Below, piece after piece: positions 1 to 8,743 of a DNA stretch of 64,000 bases. Both the position numbers and the translations under genes were made by a program. Position 1 is the stretch's first letter. Each line of letters starts with the position of its first letter. The notes beneath the pieces were generated by a model, which saw nothing but the letters and a program-made list of their open reading frames with translations, searched no databases and was not told where the DNA came from. Source of the DNA: Streptomyces ureilyticus (GTDB taxonomy: Bacteria; Actinomycetota; Actinomycetes; Streptomycetales; Streptomycetaceae); NCBI RefSeq assembly GCF_011045025.1, contig NZ_JAAKZX010000025.1:1-64000 (forward strand), given 5' to 3'.

Positions 1-24
1 GGGTGAGGGGGTGGTGGCCGTGGG

Positions 25-819
25 CTAGAGGAAGATGCCGCGCGTGAGACCGCCGTCGATGCCCAGGGACTCGCCGGTGATCGCGGCGGCCCTGGGGGAG
101 GCGAGGAAGCAGACGGCCTGGGCGATCTCGTCCGCCTCCAGAACCCGGCGGATCGGTGTGCGGGCGATGAAGTCCGCCTCGACCTCGGCCGCGGTGATGC
201 CGCGCTTGGCGGCCTCCTTCTCGTAGAGCTCGTGGATGTGCTCGGTCTCCACCACACCGGGATGCAGGGTGTTGACGGTGATGCCGGACGGGCCGAGCTG
301 GTCGGAGAGGGCCTTGGTCATGTGGACGATCGCGACGTTGCGCAGGCCGGAGAGCGCGTGGCTGGAACGCCCGGTCAGTCCGCCGATGTTGATGATGCGG
401 CCGTAGCCGCCCGCCTTCATGTGCGGGGTGACGGCCTGCGCGCAGCGGAAGTAGCCGACGACCTTGGTGTTGATGTCGGCCAGCAGCAGTTCGGGGTCGG
501 CTTCCTCGACCGAGTTGCGGACCAGCCCGGAAGGGGCGGCCGCGCCGTTGACGAGGATGTCGATCCGCCCGAGGTCGTCGGCCACACGCCGCACCATGGC
601 GCGTACGGACTCGGTGTCGTTGGTGTCCGAGGTGTAGGGAACGACGCGGCCGCCGGTCTCGGCCTCGAGTTCCTTGGCGGTGCGTTCCAGCAGGGGCAGC
701 CGACGGGCGGTGATGACGACGGTCGCGCCCTCGGCGGCGAGTTCGCGGGCGGTGGCTTTGCCGATGCCCAGGCTGCCGCCGGTGACGATGGCGGTCCTGC
801 CGCCCAGTTCCAGGTGCAT
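25..819 (-). CDS. SDR-family oxidoreductase, catalytic triad replaced
   Basis: A 264-residue short-chain dehydrogenase/reductase fold. The N-terminal nucleotide site TGGSLGIG (residues 13-20), the NG motif at 91-92 and a C-terminal GIDGG segment are all clear. The usual Ser-Tyr-x3-Lys triad is not. Where Tyr and Lys are expected the protein has Ser157 and Asn161 (motif SGLRN), and the Ser position falls on the Gly146-Gly147 pair. It is therefore either an atypical SDR or catalytically altered. ATG at 819 is preceded by GGGAG six bases upstream. It is the last gene of a minus-strand group behind an aldehyde dehydrogenase and a TPP enzyme, which suggests a role in alcohol, aldehyde or hydroxy-acid catabolism. 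The substrate is unknown. Confidence 0.85.
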   Translation of the reverse strand: MHLELGGRTAIVTGGSLGIGKATARELAAEGATVVITARRLPLLERTAKELEAETGGRVVPYTSDTNDTESVRAMVRRVADDLGRIDILVNGAAAPSGLVRNSVEEADPELLLADINTKVVGYFRCAQAVTPHMKAGGYGRIINIGGLTGRSSHALSGLRNVAIVHMTKALSDQLGPSGITVNTLHPGVVETEHIHELYEKEAAKRGITAAEVEADFIARTPIRRVLEADEIAQAVCFLASPRAAAITGESLGIDGGLTRGIFL

Positions 820-848
820 GCGTGTCTCCCACAGAGGTGATGGGCAAT

Positions 849-928
849 AAGGGGCTTCAGCGACAAGGGGCTTCAGCGACAGGGTGTTGCGGCGACAAGA
901 GCCTTCGGCGACAAGGGCCTTCGGACGT
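849..928. repeat. Five-unit 16-bp tandem repeat
   Basis: Five consecutive 16-bp units fill the gap between the aldehyde dehydrogenase stop and the SDR start. Units one and two (849-864, 865-880) are identical, AAGGGGCTTCAGCGAC. Units three to five (881-928) are diverged copies that keep the TTC-GCGAC core. The array ends on the stop codon of the dehydrogenase. No function is evident. It may be slippage-generated spacer or a transcript-end element. Confidence 0.75.
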
Positions 929-2448
929 CAGCTGAGGTTGACCCAGACGCTCTTGACCTCGGTGTAGTGGTCGAGCACGGTCCGGCCCATCTCCCGGCCC
1001 CAGCCGGACTGCTTGAACCCGCCGAAGGGCGACGCGGGATCCGTGAGGTTGTAGCAGTTGATCCACACCGTGCCCGCCTGCAGTTCGTCCGCGATGCGGT
1101 GGGCATGGCCCAGGTCGGAGGTCCAGATGCCGGCCGAGAGTCCGAAGGGCGAGTCGTTGGCACGCTCGACCAGATCGTCCACGTCGTCCCAGCTCATCGC
1201 CGCCAGTACGGGACCGAAGATCTCTTCCTGGACGATGCGCAGGCCGTCGTCGGGCGCCACGAACACCGTCGGCTGGACGAAGAAGCCGCCGTCGTACGGC
1301 GCGTCGAGGTCGGGCCGCCCGCCGCCCGCGGCCAGCCGGGCACCCTGCTCCCGGCCGGCGGCGATGAACCCGGCGACCCTCTCGTGATGTCTCGCGGAGA
1401 CCAGCGGCCCCATCTCGGTGGCCGGGTCGCTGCCGGGCCCCACGACGATGCCGCGGGCGCGCTCCGCGACGGCGTCCAGCACCTCGTCGAAGATCTTGCG
1501 GTGTACGTACAGCCGGGAGCCGGCCGTGCAGACCTGGCCCTGGTTGAAGAAGACGGCCTGGGCGGCGGCCTCGGCGACGGCCTGCGGATCGGCGTCGGGA
1601 AGCACGATGTTCGGGGACTTGCCGCCGAGTTCGAGGGAGACCTTCTTCAGGTTCCCGGCGGCGGCACGGACGATGGCGCGGCCCGTCTCGGTGGACCCGG
1701 TGAAAGCGATCTTGTCGACTCCGTCGTGCGCGGCGAGGGCGGCGCCCGCCGTGGCACCGCGCCCGGTGACGACATTGACGACGCCGTCCGGCACCCCCGC
1801 CTCCTGGAGCAGCTCGGCGAGCCGCAGCGTGGACAGCGGGGTCTCCTCGGCCGGCTTGAGGACGACCGTGCAGCCGGTGGCCAGGGCGGGCGCGAGCTTC
1901 CAACAGGCCATCGACACGGGGAAGTTCCACGGCACGATCAGACCGGCCACGCCCACCGGCTGACGTGTGGTGTAGTTCAGCACCCGCAGCCCGCCGCGCG
2001 GCGACACGGGGATCGTGCTGCCTTCCAGCTTGCTCGGCCAGCCCGCGAAGTACCGGAAGAGTTTGACGCTGGTGCCCACGTCCACGGCCCGCGCCACCGA
2101 GACCGGCTTGCCGTTGTCGTGTGACTCCAGCAGGGCCAGTTCCTCGGCATGCGCCTCGATGACGTCGGCGATGCGGTTCAGCAGCGCGCCCCGCTCCATG
2201 GGGCTCATCCGACGCCAGCCGGGGTCGTCGAAGGCACGGCGCGCCGCGGTGACGGCCCGGTCGACGTCGGCGGCGTCGCCGTCGGGAACGGCGGTGAGCA
2301 CGGTACCGGTGGCGGGGTCGACGCTCTCGAACGAGCGGCCGCTCAGGGCCCCGACCCAGTGGCCGCCGATGAACATGGTCCGCGGTTCGGCCAGGAAGCG
2401 AGTGACCGCTTCCGCCGCGCCGGTGACCGGGGCTGCTGCGCTGTGCAT
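928..2448 (-). CDS. NAD(P)-dependent aldehyde dehydrogenase
   Basis: A 506-residue ALDH-superfamily enzyme oxidising an aldehyde to its acid. Visible residues are the PWNF motif with Asn175, the cofactor-binding Lys198, FTGSTETG at 249-256, general base Glu273 in LELGGKSP, and nucleophile Cys307 in NQGQVCTAG. ATG at 2448 is chosen because GAGAGGAG lies just upstream and the reading frame further upstream is low-complexity. It starts 11 bp after the TPP-enzyme stop, so the two are almost certainly co-transcribed. A natural pairing would be decarboxylation of a 2-oxo acid to an aldehyde followed by this oxidation, as in the benzoylformate branch of mandelate catabolism. The actual aldehyde is not determined. 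Confidence 0.95.
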   Translation of the reverse strand: MHSAAAPVTGAAEAVTRFLAEPRTMFIGGHWVGALSGRSFESVDPATGTVLTAVPDGDAADVDRAVTAARRAFDDPGWRRMSPMERGALLNRIADVIEAHAEELALLESHDNGKPVSVARAVDVGTSVKLFRYFAGWPSKLEGSTIPVSPRGGLRVLNYTTRQPVGVAGLIVPWNFPVSMACWKLAPALATGCTVVLKPAEETPLSTLRLAELLQEAGVPDGVVNVVTGRGATAGAALAAHDGVDKIAFTGSTETGRAIVRAAAGNLKKVSLELGGKSPNIVLPDADPQAVAEAAAQAVFFNQGQVCTAGSRLYVHRKIFDEVLDAVAERARGIVVGPGSDPATEMGPLVSARHHERVAGFIAAGREQGARLAAGGGRPDLDAPYDGGFFVQPTVFVAPDDGLRIVQEEIFGPVLAAMSWDDVDDLVERANDSPFGLSAGIWTSDLGHAHRIADELQAGTVWINCYNLTDPASPFGGFKQSGWGREMGRTVLDHYTEVKSVWVNLS

Positions 2449-2459
2449 GGTGGCTCCTC

Positions 2460-4052
2460 TCACAGGGCCATCTCGATGAGCTGAGGGCCGTCGGCGGCTA
2501 GCGCACGGCCGAGTTCGCGCCGCAGCGCCTCGCCCGTCTCCACCCGGGTGCCGGGAACGCCGTAACCCCGGGCCAGCGCGGGCCAGTCGAAGGCCGGTTC
2601 GTCCAGGCTGGTGAGCGCCATCGCGTTGGGCCCTGGCCGGCTCTGTCCGTGCCGGCCGAGTTCGGTGCGCAGTACGTTGTAGGCGCGGTTGGAGGCGATG
2701 AGGGTGACGACGGGCAGCTGCTCGCGGGCCATCGTCCACAGCGACTGGATGGTGTACTGCGCGCTTCCGTCGGACTGCAGGGCGACGACCTTGCGGCCGG
2801 GTGCGGCGATCGCGGCGCCGGCAGCGGCGGGCAGGCCCTGGCCGATGGCTCCGCCGGTGTTGGTGAGGGTGGTGTGGCGGGCGGCGCGCGACGACGCGGT
2901 GAAGAAGGGGTAGCCGCAGGTGCCGCCCTCGACCGAGACGATGGCGTGTTCGGGCAGGAGCCGGGCCACGATCCGGCCGACCGACTGCGGCGTGAGCGCT
3001 CCGTCCGGGAGTCCTTCGTCGTCCGGGCGGGGCCGCTGTGGGGCCGGTTCGGGAGCACCGAGCGCGTCCGCGAGGGCTTCGAGCGCGAGTGCGCCGTCCT
3101 CCTCCGGGGTGCTCAGCACCTCCACGGTGCCGTAGGGAGCCAGCAGGCTGGGAACCCCTTCGTAGCCGAAGTACGACACAGGCTCCAACGCACCGGCCAG
3201 CACGACCAGTTGAGCCCCGGCGAGGGCCTCGATCGCCTTCTCCGGGAAATACGGGAGCCGGTCCAGGTCGGGAAGGCCGCCACCGCGCTCGGCGGCGGCC
3301 GGGAAGGTCTCGCTGTACAGGACGGCCCCGGTGGCGGAGGCGATCCGGGCCGCCGCCCTTTGGCCGCGCTCATCGAGTGCCGCACCGCCCAGCAGAAGGA
3401 CAGCCCGCTCGCCGGCACGCAGCCGCTTGGCGATCGCGTCGATGACGTCCACCGCCACTTCCGGCCGGCTCCGGGGCCGGGGCAACTCGACGTCCACGGG
3501 GGCCTTGAGCACTTCCTGCTGGAAGTCGGCCGGGGCGATGAGCGTGGCCCCGCAGCCGGGCGCGGCGGTGGCGGCCGCGACGGCGCGGGCGGTGAGCTGG
3601 GCGAGGCCCGCGCCGGAGGCGGCGGTGCCGACCCAGCCGGAGACGGGGCTCGCGAGCGAGACGATGTCCGAGGTCAGCGGAGCGTCATGAACGAGATGCC
3701 AACTGGCGTGATCTCCGATGACGTTGAAGACGGGGGAGTGGGCCCGTCGTGCGTTGTGCAGGTTCGCGATGCCGTTGGCGAAACCGGGGCCCAGGTGCAG
3801 CAGCGTCATCGCCGGCCGGCCGGCGATCCGGGCGTAGCCGTCGGCCGCGCCGGTGCAGACACCCTCGAAGAGCCCGAGCACCGCGCGGGTGCCGGGAACC
3901 GAGTCCAAGGCGGCGACCAGGGGCATCTCCGTGGTCCCCGGGTTGGCGAAGCAGACGTCCACTCCGGCGGCGAGCGAGGTCTCGACCAGGGCCTCGGCCC
4001 CGGTCAGGCCGCCGGACCGGTTCGCCTGCCAGACGGTGGTGGCGTGGGTCAT
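2460..4052 (-). CDS. TPP-dependent enzyme, benzoylformate decarboxylase / acetolactate synthase-like
   Basis: A 530-residue thiamine-pyrophosphate enzyme of the POX/ALS/BFD superfamily. The N-terminal pyrimidine domain carries ANPGTTEMP with the activating Glu42, followed by a central domain and a C-terminal TPP-binding domain. There the usual GDG...NN motif appears as SDGSAQYTIQSLW followed by ASNRAYN. The YTIQSLWTMA segment recalls benzoylformate decarboxylase more than biosynthetic acetolactate synthase. ATG at 4052 has GGAGGA six bases upstream, whereas ATG at 4058 would leave no spacing. It is the first gene of a minus-strand operon with aldehyde dehydrogenase and SDR, and a strong inverted repeat lies 13 bp upstream of its start. 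The 2-oxo acid substrate is inferred only. Confidence 0.85.
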   Translation of the reverse strand: MTHATTVWQANRSGGLTGAEALVETSLAAGVDVCFANPGTTEMPLVAALDSVPGTRAVLGLFEGVCTGAADGYARIAGRPAMTLLHLGPGFANGIANLHNARRAHSPVFNVIGDHASWHLVHDAPLTSDIVSLASPVSGWVGTAASGAGLAQLTARAVAAATAAPGCGATLIAPADFQQEVLKAPVDVELPRPRSRPEVAVDVIDAIAKRLRAGERAVLLLGGAALDERGQRAAARIASATGAVLYSETFPAAAERGGGLPDLDRLPYFPEKAIEALAGAQLVVLAGALEPVSYFGYEGVPSLLAPYGTVEVLSTPEEDGALALEALADALGAPEPAPQRPRPDDEGLPDGALTPQSVGRIVARLLPEHAIVSVEGGTCGYPFFTASSRAARHTTLTNTGGAIGQGLPAAAGAAIAAPGRKVVALQSDGSAQYTIQSLWTMAREQLPVVTLIASNRAYNVLRTELGRHGQSRPGPNAMALTSLDEPAFDWPALARGYGVPGTRVETGEALRRELGRALAADGPQLIEMAL

Positions 4053-4064
4053 GGACATTCCTCC

Positions 4065-4099
4065 GTGCACTATGCGCACCGTCCGTGCGTATAGTGCAC
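4065..4099. promoter_or_regulatory. 35-bp inverted repeat, probable IclR operator
   Basis: Two 15-bp arms, GTGCACTATGCGCAC (4065-4079) and GTGCGTATAGTGCAC (4085-4099), match at 14 of 15 positions as an inverted repeat around a 5-bp spacer. The site lies between the divergent TPP-enzyme operon and the IclR gene, 13 bp from the operon start codon, where a regulator would block transcription. Assignment to the adjacent IclR protein is inference from position. Confidence 0.7.
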
Positions 4100-4167
4100 A
4101 GCATTGGCGTGGTGCGGCTCCGGCGTCAACCCCCGGAGCCAACAGACCCGTGCCATACGCTGAACGC

Positions 4168-4947
4168 GTGAGCGGAACCGGGAAGGCGGTAGGCGGCGTG
4201 CGGGCAGAGGCCGCGAACGACGCGGAGGGCGGCGCGGGTGACGGACCCGAAGAGAAGGCGAAGCGCCCCAGCCAGCCGCCGTCGCAGACGCTCGTCAGAG
4301 GCCTGGCCGTTCTACGGGCCGTCGCTCACCAGCCCCGTGGCCTGACGGTCGCCGAGATCGCAGCCCGGACGGGGCTGCACCGGACGGTCGTGCACCGCCT
4401 CGCGGGCACGCTGGCCGCGGAGGGATTCCTGGCCAAGAGCGCGGACGGCGCGTACGTACCCGGGGGAGAACTGCACACGCTGGCGGGCACTTCGCGGCCC
4501 ACCCTCGCGGAGTTCATCCAGCCACTGCTGCAACAGCTCGCGGACCGGTACGGCGGTACGGCGATCCTGTTCTTCCCGGAACCGGACTGTGTCGTCGCCG
4601 TGGCCACGGCGGTTCCCCAGGACGCCGACTATCACCTCGCCTACCGCAAGGGGTCTCGCCAGCCGCTGGACCGGGGGGCCGCCCCGTGCGCGATCCGGGC
4701 CGGACGAGCGCCTTCTGGCGACGACTCGGACGCCGTCCGTGAGGCCCGTCGCAAGGGCTGGGTCACCAGTCACGGCGCGGTGGAACCGGGAGCCCACGCG
4801 GTCGCCGCTCCGCTGGCCCGCGACGGAGACGTACTGGACGCCTGCGTCATGTTCGTCTCGCACCGGCAGGACCGCGTCGACGAGGCCACACCGGAAGTGG
4901 TCTCCGCCGCGCGAGCGGCCCGAGCGTTCTTGCTGGGTCCGCGCTAG
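4168..4947 (+). CDS. IclR-family transcriptional regulator
   Basis: About 259 residues. An N-terminal Ala/Glu/Lys-rich tail is followed by a winged helix-turn-helix (LTVAEIAARTGLHRTVVHRL) and a C-terminal IclR effector domain (ILFFPEPDCVVAVA ... GWVTSHGAVEPGAHAVAAPL). IclR proteins bind small aromatic or carboxylic effectors and usually control adjacent catabolic operons. GTG at 4168 is used. GTG at 4198 with GGAAGG upstream is a good alternative giving a shorter tail. It is divergent from the TPP-enzyme operon and shares the 4065-4099 inverted repeat. It is followed by a strong hairpin and then the permease. Confidence 0.9.
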   Translation: MSGTGKAVGGVRAEAANDAEGGAGDGPEEKAKRPSQPPSQTLVRGLAVLRAVAHQPRGLTVAEIAARTGLHRTVVHRLAGTLAAEGFLAKSADGAYVPGGELHTLAGTSRPTLAEFIQPLLQQLADRYGGTAILFFPEPDCVVAVATAVPQDADYHLAYRKGSRQPLDRGAAPCAIRAGRAPSGDDSDAVREARRKGWVTSHGAVEPGAHAVAAPLARDGDVLDACVMFVSHRQDRVDEATPEVVSAARAARAFLLGPR

Positions 4948-4980
4948 AGCCGCCCATCCCGCGTTCCTCGCTGGTCAACC

Positions 4981-5014
4981 GCCGCCCCTGCCGAAGCACT
5001 TCGGCGGGGGCGGC
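4981..5014 (+). terminator. Intrinsic-type terminator after IclR gene
   Basis: A 16-bp GC-rich stem (arms 4981-4996 and 4999-5014, one G-T pair) with a very tight loop lies 34 bp after the IclR stop. There is no long U tract, as is common in Streptomyces. Confidence 0.65.
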
Positions 5015-5035
5015 CGCATTTGTGTCCGCCGGGCC

Positions 5036-5100
5036 TTGACACCCGCCACGAGCCACAACACGATGTGCTCTCAACAAACGTACAGCGCGTACGAATATCG
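5036..5100 (+). promoter_or_regulatory. Permease promoter with candidate operator
   Basis: TTGACA at 5036-5041 and a weak CACGAT at 5059-5064 are separated by 17 bp. Downstream is CGTAC-N5-GTACG (5079-5093), which has the same arm-and-5-bp-spacer layout as the 4065 operator but different bases. The 9-mer CGAATATCG (5092-5100) recurs at 9561-9569 in front of the second aldehyde dehydrogenase, so it may be a shared regulatory word. Confidence 0.45.
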
Positions 5101-5129
5101 CACAGTGGTGAAACTGGAGGCTGATCGGG

Positions 5130-6599
5130 ATGACAAGCCCTGATCGCACCACCCTGGCCCACGGCCGCCTGTCCCTGATCGGCGTCCTCACTCAATCACT
5201 CGGCTTCATGGGACCGGTCTTCTCGGTCGCGGCCCTCCTGCCCCTGGTCGTGGGCCTGTCGGCCACGGGACGCGGCGCCGGCGTCGCCACCCCGGTCGCG
5301 ATCCTCATCGCCGGTATCGGCATGTGCGGCGTGGGATGGATCATCGCCCAGTACGCGAAGCGCATCCATCTGTGCGGCTCTCTCTACGAATACGTGAGTG
5401 ACAGCGCCGGACCTCGCACCGGCGTGATCGCCGGATGGCTCTACTACGGAGCCATGTTGGTTCTAGGAGCCTCGACGTACCTCGTCCTCGGCGGACTCAC
5501 GCAGACGTGGCTCAAGAGCGCCCTGTCCGTGGACGTGCCGTGGTGGCCGCTGTCCCTGATGTACGCCGCCGTCACCTCGACGATTCTCGTGGTCGGCGTT
5601 CACGTCTCGATCCGGGCGCAGCTCATCCTCGCCCTGGGCGCCATGATCGTCGTCCTCGCTTTCTCGCTGGTCATCATCTTCCGCGGCGGCCAGAACGGCG
5701 AGAGCTGGTCCGCCGAACCCTTCAACCCCTTCGCCGTAGGGGGTCTTAATCTGCTCTTCGGCGTGCTGTACGGCATCAACATGTTCATCGGGTTCGAGTC
5801 GGCGGCCAACCTCGCTGAGGAGACCTCGGATCCCAAACGCCATGTGCCGCGGGCGGTCATGCTCTCGTTGATCATCGTCGGGGTCTATTACGTGGTGGTG
5901 GCCTACGCGCAGGTCATGGGTTTTGGCCTCGACGCGGACGCGTGGAAGAACAGTGTCTTCCCGCTGGAGAAGCTCTCGTACGGTGAGGAGTTCGGCTCTG
6001 CCGCGTTCGGAAACATCCTGGCGGTCCTGATCATTCTCGACATCCTCGCGGTCGCGATCGGAATCGGCGTCGCATCGACTCGGGGAATGCTCTCGATGGC
6101 CCGCAGTGGCCGGCTGCCGTCGAAGCTGGCTGTTCTGCACCACCGGTTCCGTACCCCTGTGTGGGGCGCCGCGCTCCTGGGCGCCGTTTCGTGCGTCGCC
6201 ATCATCGGTGTGCACCTGGCGGGCGACCGGATGTTCGGCGAGGCGGCCGGGCAGCCGCGATGGTCGTCGGCGTTCGGCTGGATGGCCGGCTTCGGCGGAA
6301 CAGGCATGGCGATCATGTATCTCGTCGTCGGTGCCGCGGGTGTGAAGGGCCTCTGGAACCATGTCAGCCGCACCAAACTGCTCATCGCCGGAAGCACCGG
6401 TGTAGCAGTGGCCGCCGGCGCTGTGTTCGGCGCGGTCTACCAGGCGGCCAGCCCTCTCAACACCGTTCCCTGGGCTTTGCTCGTGTGGGTGGCACTGGGT
6501 GCGGTCTGGTCCTTCTTCGCGCTCGGCCGGTCGTCCCGTACGGGAGAACCCTTGACGGACCAGGCGGCGGAAGACACCAGTGAAGTGACCCCACTGTGA
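5130..6599 (+). CDS. APC-superfamily amino acid/amine permease
   Basis: A 489-residue polytopic membrane protein with about twelve hydrophobic segments. It opens with SLIGVLTQSLGFMGPVFSVA and has the conserved NMFIGFESAANLAEET region typical of amino acid-polyamine-organocation permeases. Expected to import an amine or amino acid by cation symport. ATG at 5130 has GGAGG upstream. It lies directly before the amine oxidase gene in the same direction (61 bp gap), so the likely cargo is the oxidase substrate, for example a phenylethylamine- or tyramine-like amine. That specificity is inferred from context. Confidence 0.9.
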   Translation: MTSPDRTTLAHGRLSLIGVLTQSLGFMGPVFSVAALLPLVVGLSATGRGAGVATPVAILIAGIGMCGVGWIIAQYAKRIHLCGSLYEYVSDSAGPRTGVIAGWLYYGAMLVLGASTYLVLGGLTQTWLKSALSVDVPWWPLSLMYAAVTSTILVVGVHVSIRAQLILALGAMIVVLAFSLVIIFRGGQNGESWSAEPFNPFAVGGLNLLFGVLYGINMFIGFESAANLAEETSDPKRHVPRAVMLSLIIVGVYYVVVAYAQVMGFGLDADAWKNSVFPLEKLSYGEEFGSAAFGNILAVLIILDILAVAIGIGVASTRGMLSMARSGRLPSKLAVLHHRFRTPVWGAALLGAVSCVAIIGVHLAGDRMFGEAAGQPRWSSAFGWMAGFGGTGMAIMYLVVGAAGVKGLWNHVSRTKLLIAGSTGVAVAAGAVFGAVYQAASPLNTVPWALLVWVALGAVWSFFALGRSSRTGEPLTDQAAEDTSEVTPL

Positions 6600-6660
6600 C
6601 GACGCCCCGGACCACCACTCACCTCACCCTTCATCCCCCATGCCATCAGGAGGAAAGGCA

Positions 6661-8625
6661 GTGACCACCACCACGACCACCACCACGGCGCACCCGTACG
6701 ATCCGCTGACCGCCGAGGAAATAGAAAAGGCCGTCGGTGTGGTGCGTGCCGGCCATTCTCAGCGGGGGGCGATGAAGTTCCCCCTGGTGCGGCTGGACCT
6801 CCCGGACAAGGAGCAGGTGCGGGCGTACGACCCCTCGCGCCCGATCCCCCGCGTGGCCTTCCTCGTCGTCTACGACCCCGAGGCCAGTGCCATGTTCGAG
6901 GCCCGGGTCGATCTCACGGACGACAGCCTGGTCTCCTTCAAGCACCTCCCGGGCCTGCAACCGCCCATCATGATCGACGAGTTGATGGCGCTCGACGAGA
7001 TCATCAAGAACGACCCGGCCGCCGTGGAGGCCCTGGCACGGCACGGAGTCGACGACCTCTCGCAAGTGCAGTTCGACCCCTGGTCCACCGGCACCCTGCC
7101 GATCGAGGGTGTGGACGCGCGACGACGCGTGATCCGCTCGACCGCGTACGTCCGGCACTTCACCGAGGACAACGGCTACGCCAGGCCCGTAGGGAACCTC
7201 GTCTTCGTCATCGACTGCGACAGCCGTTCGGTGGTGGCCATCTCGGAGGGGGATCCGCTGCCGCTTCCGCCGGAGAGCGGGAACTACGACTCGGGCAGCG
7301 TGGGACCGCTGCGCGACGACCTCCGCCCCATCGAGATCACGCAGCCGGAAGGACCCTCCTTCACGGTGTCCGGCAATGTCATCGAGTGGCAGCGATGGCG
7401 GCTGCACGCCCACATCGACGTGGTGGAGGGCCTCGTCATCAGCGATGTCTCCTACCTGGACGAGGGCCGTCGGCGCTCGATCGTGCACCGGGCCGGGATC
7501 AGCGAGATGGTGGTGCCCTACGGCGACACCAGCGACGACTTCTACTTCCGGAACGTCTTCGACGCGGGCGAATACAGCCTGGGAAAGACAGTCGGTTCGC
7601 TCAGTCTCGGATGCGACTGCCTCGGGGAGATCCGGTACCTCGACGCCGTGCTCTCCGACGAGTCGGGCACCCCGCACACCATCACCAACGCCATCTGTCT
7701 GCATGAGGAGGACTACGGAATCCTCTGGAAGCACTGGGACTTCCGCTACGTCGAGCAGGCGGAGGTCAGGCGCTCCCGGCGTCTCGTCGTGTCGTCGATC
7801 CACACGATCGGCAACTACGAGTACGGCTTCTTCTGGTACTTCTACCTCGACGGGACGATCCAGTTCGAAGCCAAGCTGACCGGGATCGTCCAGACGCGGG
7901 CCGTGGCTCCCGGCGAGCAACCCGCCTACGGAACGCTCGTGGCGCCCCAGTTGGACGCGCCGAACCACCAACACCTGTTCAACATGCGACTGGACATGGA
8001 AGTCGACGGGCCACGCAACACGGTCGTGGAGGTCGACGCGGTGGGTCTTCCGATGGGGCCGGACAACCCGTACGGAAACGCGATCGTCGCCCGCCGCACG
8101 GAGATCACCAACGAACGTGATGGCCGCAGGATGTGCGACCCGCTCACCGCGCGCAGCTGGAAGATCACCAATCCCGGTGTGCGCAACCGCTTCGACGAGC
8201 CCGTCGCCTACAAACTGGTCCCCTTCGTCGGCCCGACGCTGCTCGCCGCTCCCGAAAGCGATCTCGCGCGGCGCGCCGAGTTCGCGCGGGCGCATCTGTG
8301 GGTGACCCGGTACAGCCCGGACGAACTGCATGCGGCGGGTGACTACCCGAACCAGCACCCGGGGGACGGGATCGGCCAGTGGATCGAGCAGGGGCGCGAT
8401 CTGGCCGACACGGACGTGGTGCTCTGGCACACCTTCGGCACCTCGCATCTGCCACGGCCCGAGGACTGGCCCATCATGCCGTGCGAGTACGTCGGGTTCG
8501 CGCTGAAGCCGGTCGGGTTCTTCGACCGCAACCCCTCGTTGGACGTGCCGCCCCCGGCCGGGCATGGCGCGAAGAGCTGTCACTCCACACCGCAGCAGGG
8601 CGACGGCGACCGGCACGGCGAGTGA
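6661..8625 (+). CDS. Copper/topaquinone primary-amine oxidase
   Basis: A 654-residue copper amine oxidase converting a primary amine, O2 and water to aldehyde, ammonia and hydrogen peroxide. The length matches Arthrobacter phenylethylamine/histamine oxidases. The topaquinone precursor Tyr386 sits in GNYEY, the catalytic base Asp301 in DAGEY, two copper ligands in NHQHLF (His436, His438), and the third His near the C-terminus in VLWHTFG. GTG at 6661 has AGGAGG upstream, and a run of eight Thr follows the start. It is placed after a permease and near two aldehyde dehydrogenases and a quinone reductase, which complete an amine-to-acid route. Copper demand is notable given the copper island at 39.5-44.3 kb. 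Confidence 0.95.
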   Translation: MTTTTTTTTAHPYDPLTAEEIEKAVGVVRAGHSQRGAMKFPLVRLDLPDKEQVRAYDPSRPIPRVAFLVVYDPEASAMFEARVDLTDDSLVSFKHLPGLQPPIMIDELMALDEIIKNDPAAVEALARHGVDDLSQVQFDPWSTGTLPIEGVDARRRVIRSTAYVRHFTEDNGYARPVGNLVFVIDCDSRSVVAISEGDPLPLPPESGNYDSGSVGPLRDDLRPIEITQPEGPSFTVSGNVIEWQRWRLHAHIDVVEGLVISDVSYLDEGRRRSIVHRAGISEMVVPYGDTSDDFYFRNVFDAGEYSLGKTVGSLSLGCDCLGEIRYLDAVLSDESGTPHTITNAICLHEEDYGILWKHWDFRYVEQAEVRRSRRLVVSSIHTIGNYEYGFFWYFYLDGTIQFEAKLTGIVQTRAVAPGEQPAYGTLVAPQLDAPNHQHLFNMRLDMEVDGPRNTVVEVDAVGLPMGPDNPYGNAIVARRTEITNERDGRRMCDPLTARSWKITNPGVRNRFDEPVAYKLVPFVGPTLLAAPESDLARRAEFARAHLWVTRYSPDELHAAGDYPNQHPGDGIGQWIEQGRDLADTDVVLWHTFGTSHLPRPEDWPIMPCEYVGFALKPVGFFDRNPSLDVPPPAGHGAKSCHSTPQQGDGDRHGE

Positions 8626-8635
8626 CCTTGCCGGG

Positions 8636-8667
8636 CCCGCACCCGTACACCGGACGCGTGCGGGTTT
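8636..8667 (+). terminator. Possible terminator after amine oxidase
   Basis: CCCGCAC (8636-8642) pairs with GTGCGGG (8658-8664), followed by TTT, eleven bases after the amine oxidase stop. The 7-bp stem has a 15-base loop, so it is moderate evidence. Confidence 0.4.
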
Positions 8668-8740
8668 CCGGCTGTTCCGCCGGGGTGACGCACCGGCGTG
8701 GGCTTCAGGCTGTCCCGCAGGGGTGACGCACCGGCGTGGG
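8663..8740. repeat. 38-bp tandem duplication
   Basis: A 38-bp unit occurs twice in tandem between convergent amine oxidase and IclR genes. The last 21 bp of each unit (8682-8702 and 8720-8740) are identical, and the first part is diverged. No coding role is seen. Confidence 0.7.
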
Positions 8741-8743
8741 GCG

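Noticed and set aside
849..928. Possible CRISPR-like repeat array
   Set aside because: Units are directly adjacent with no spacers and only 16 bp long.
6646..8616. Full-length open frame antisense to the amine oxidase
   Set aside because: The sense frame carries all topaquinone and copper residues; the antisense frame is a compositional shadow.
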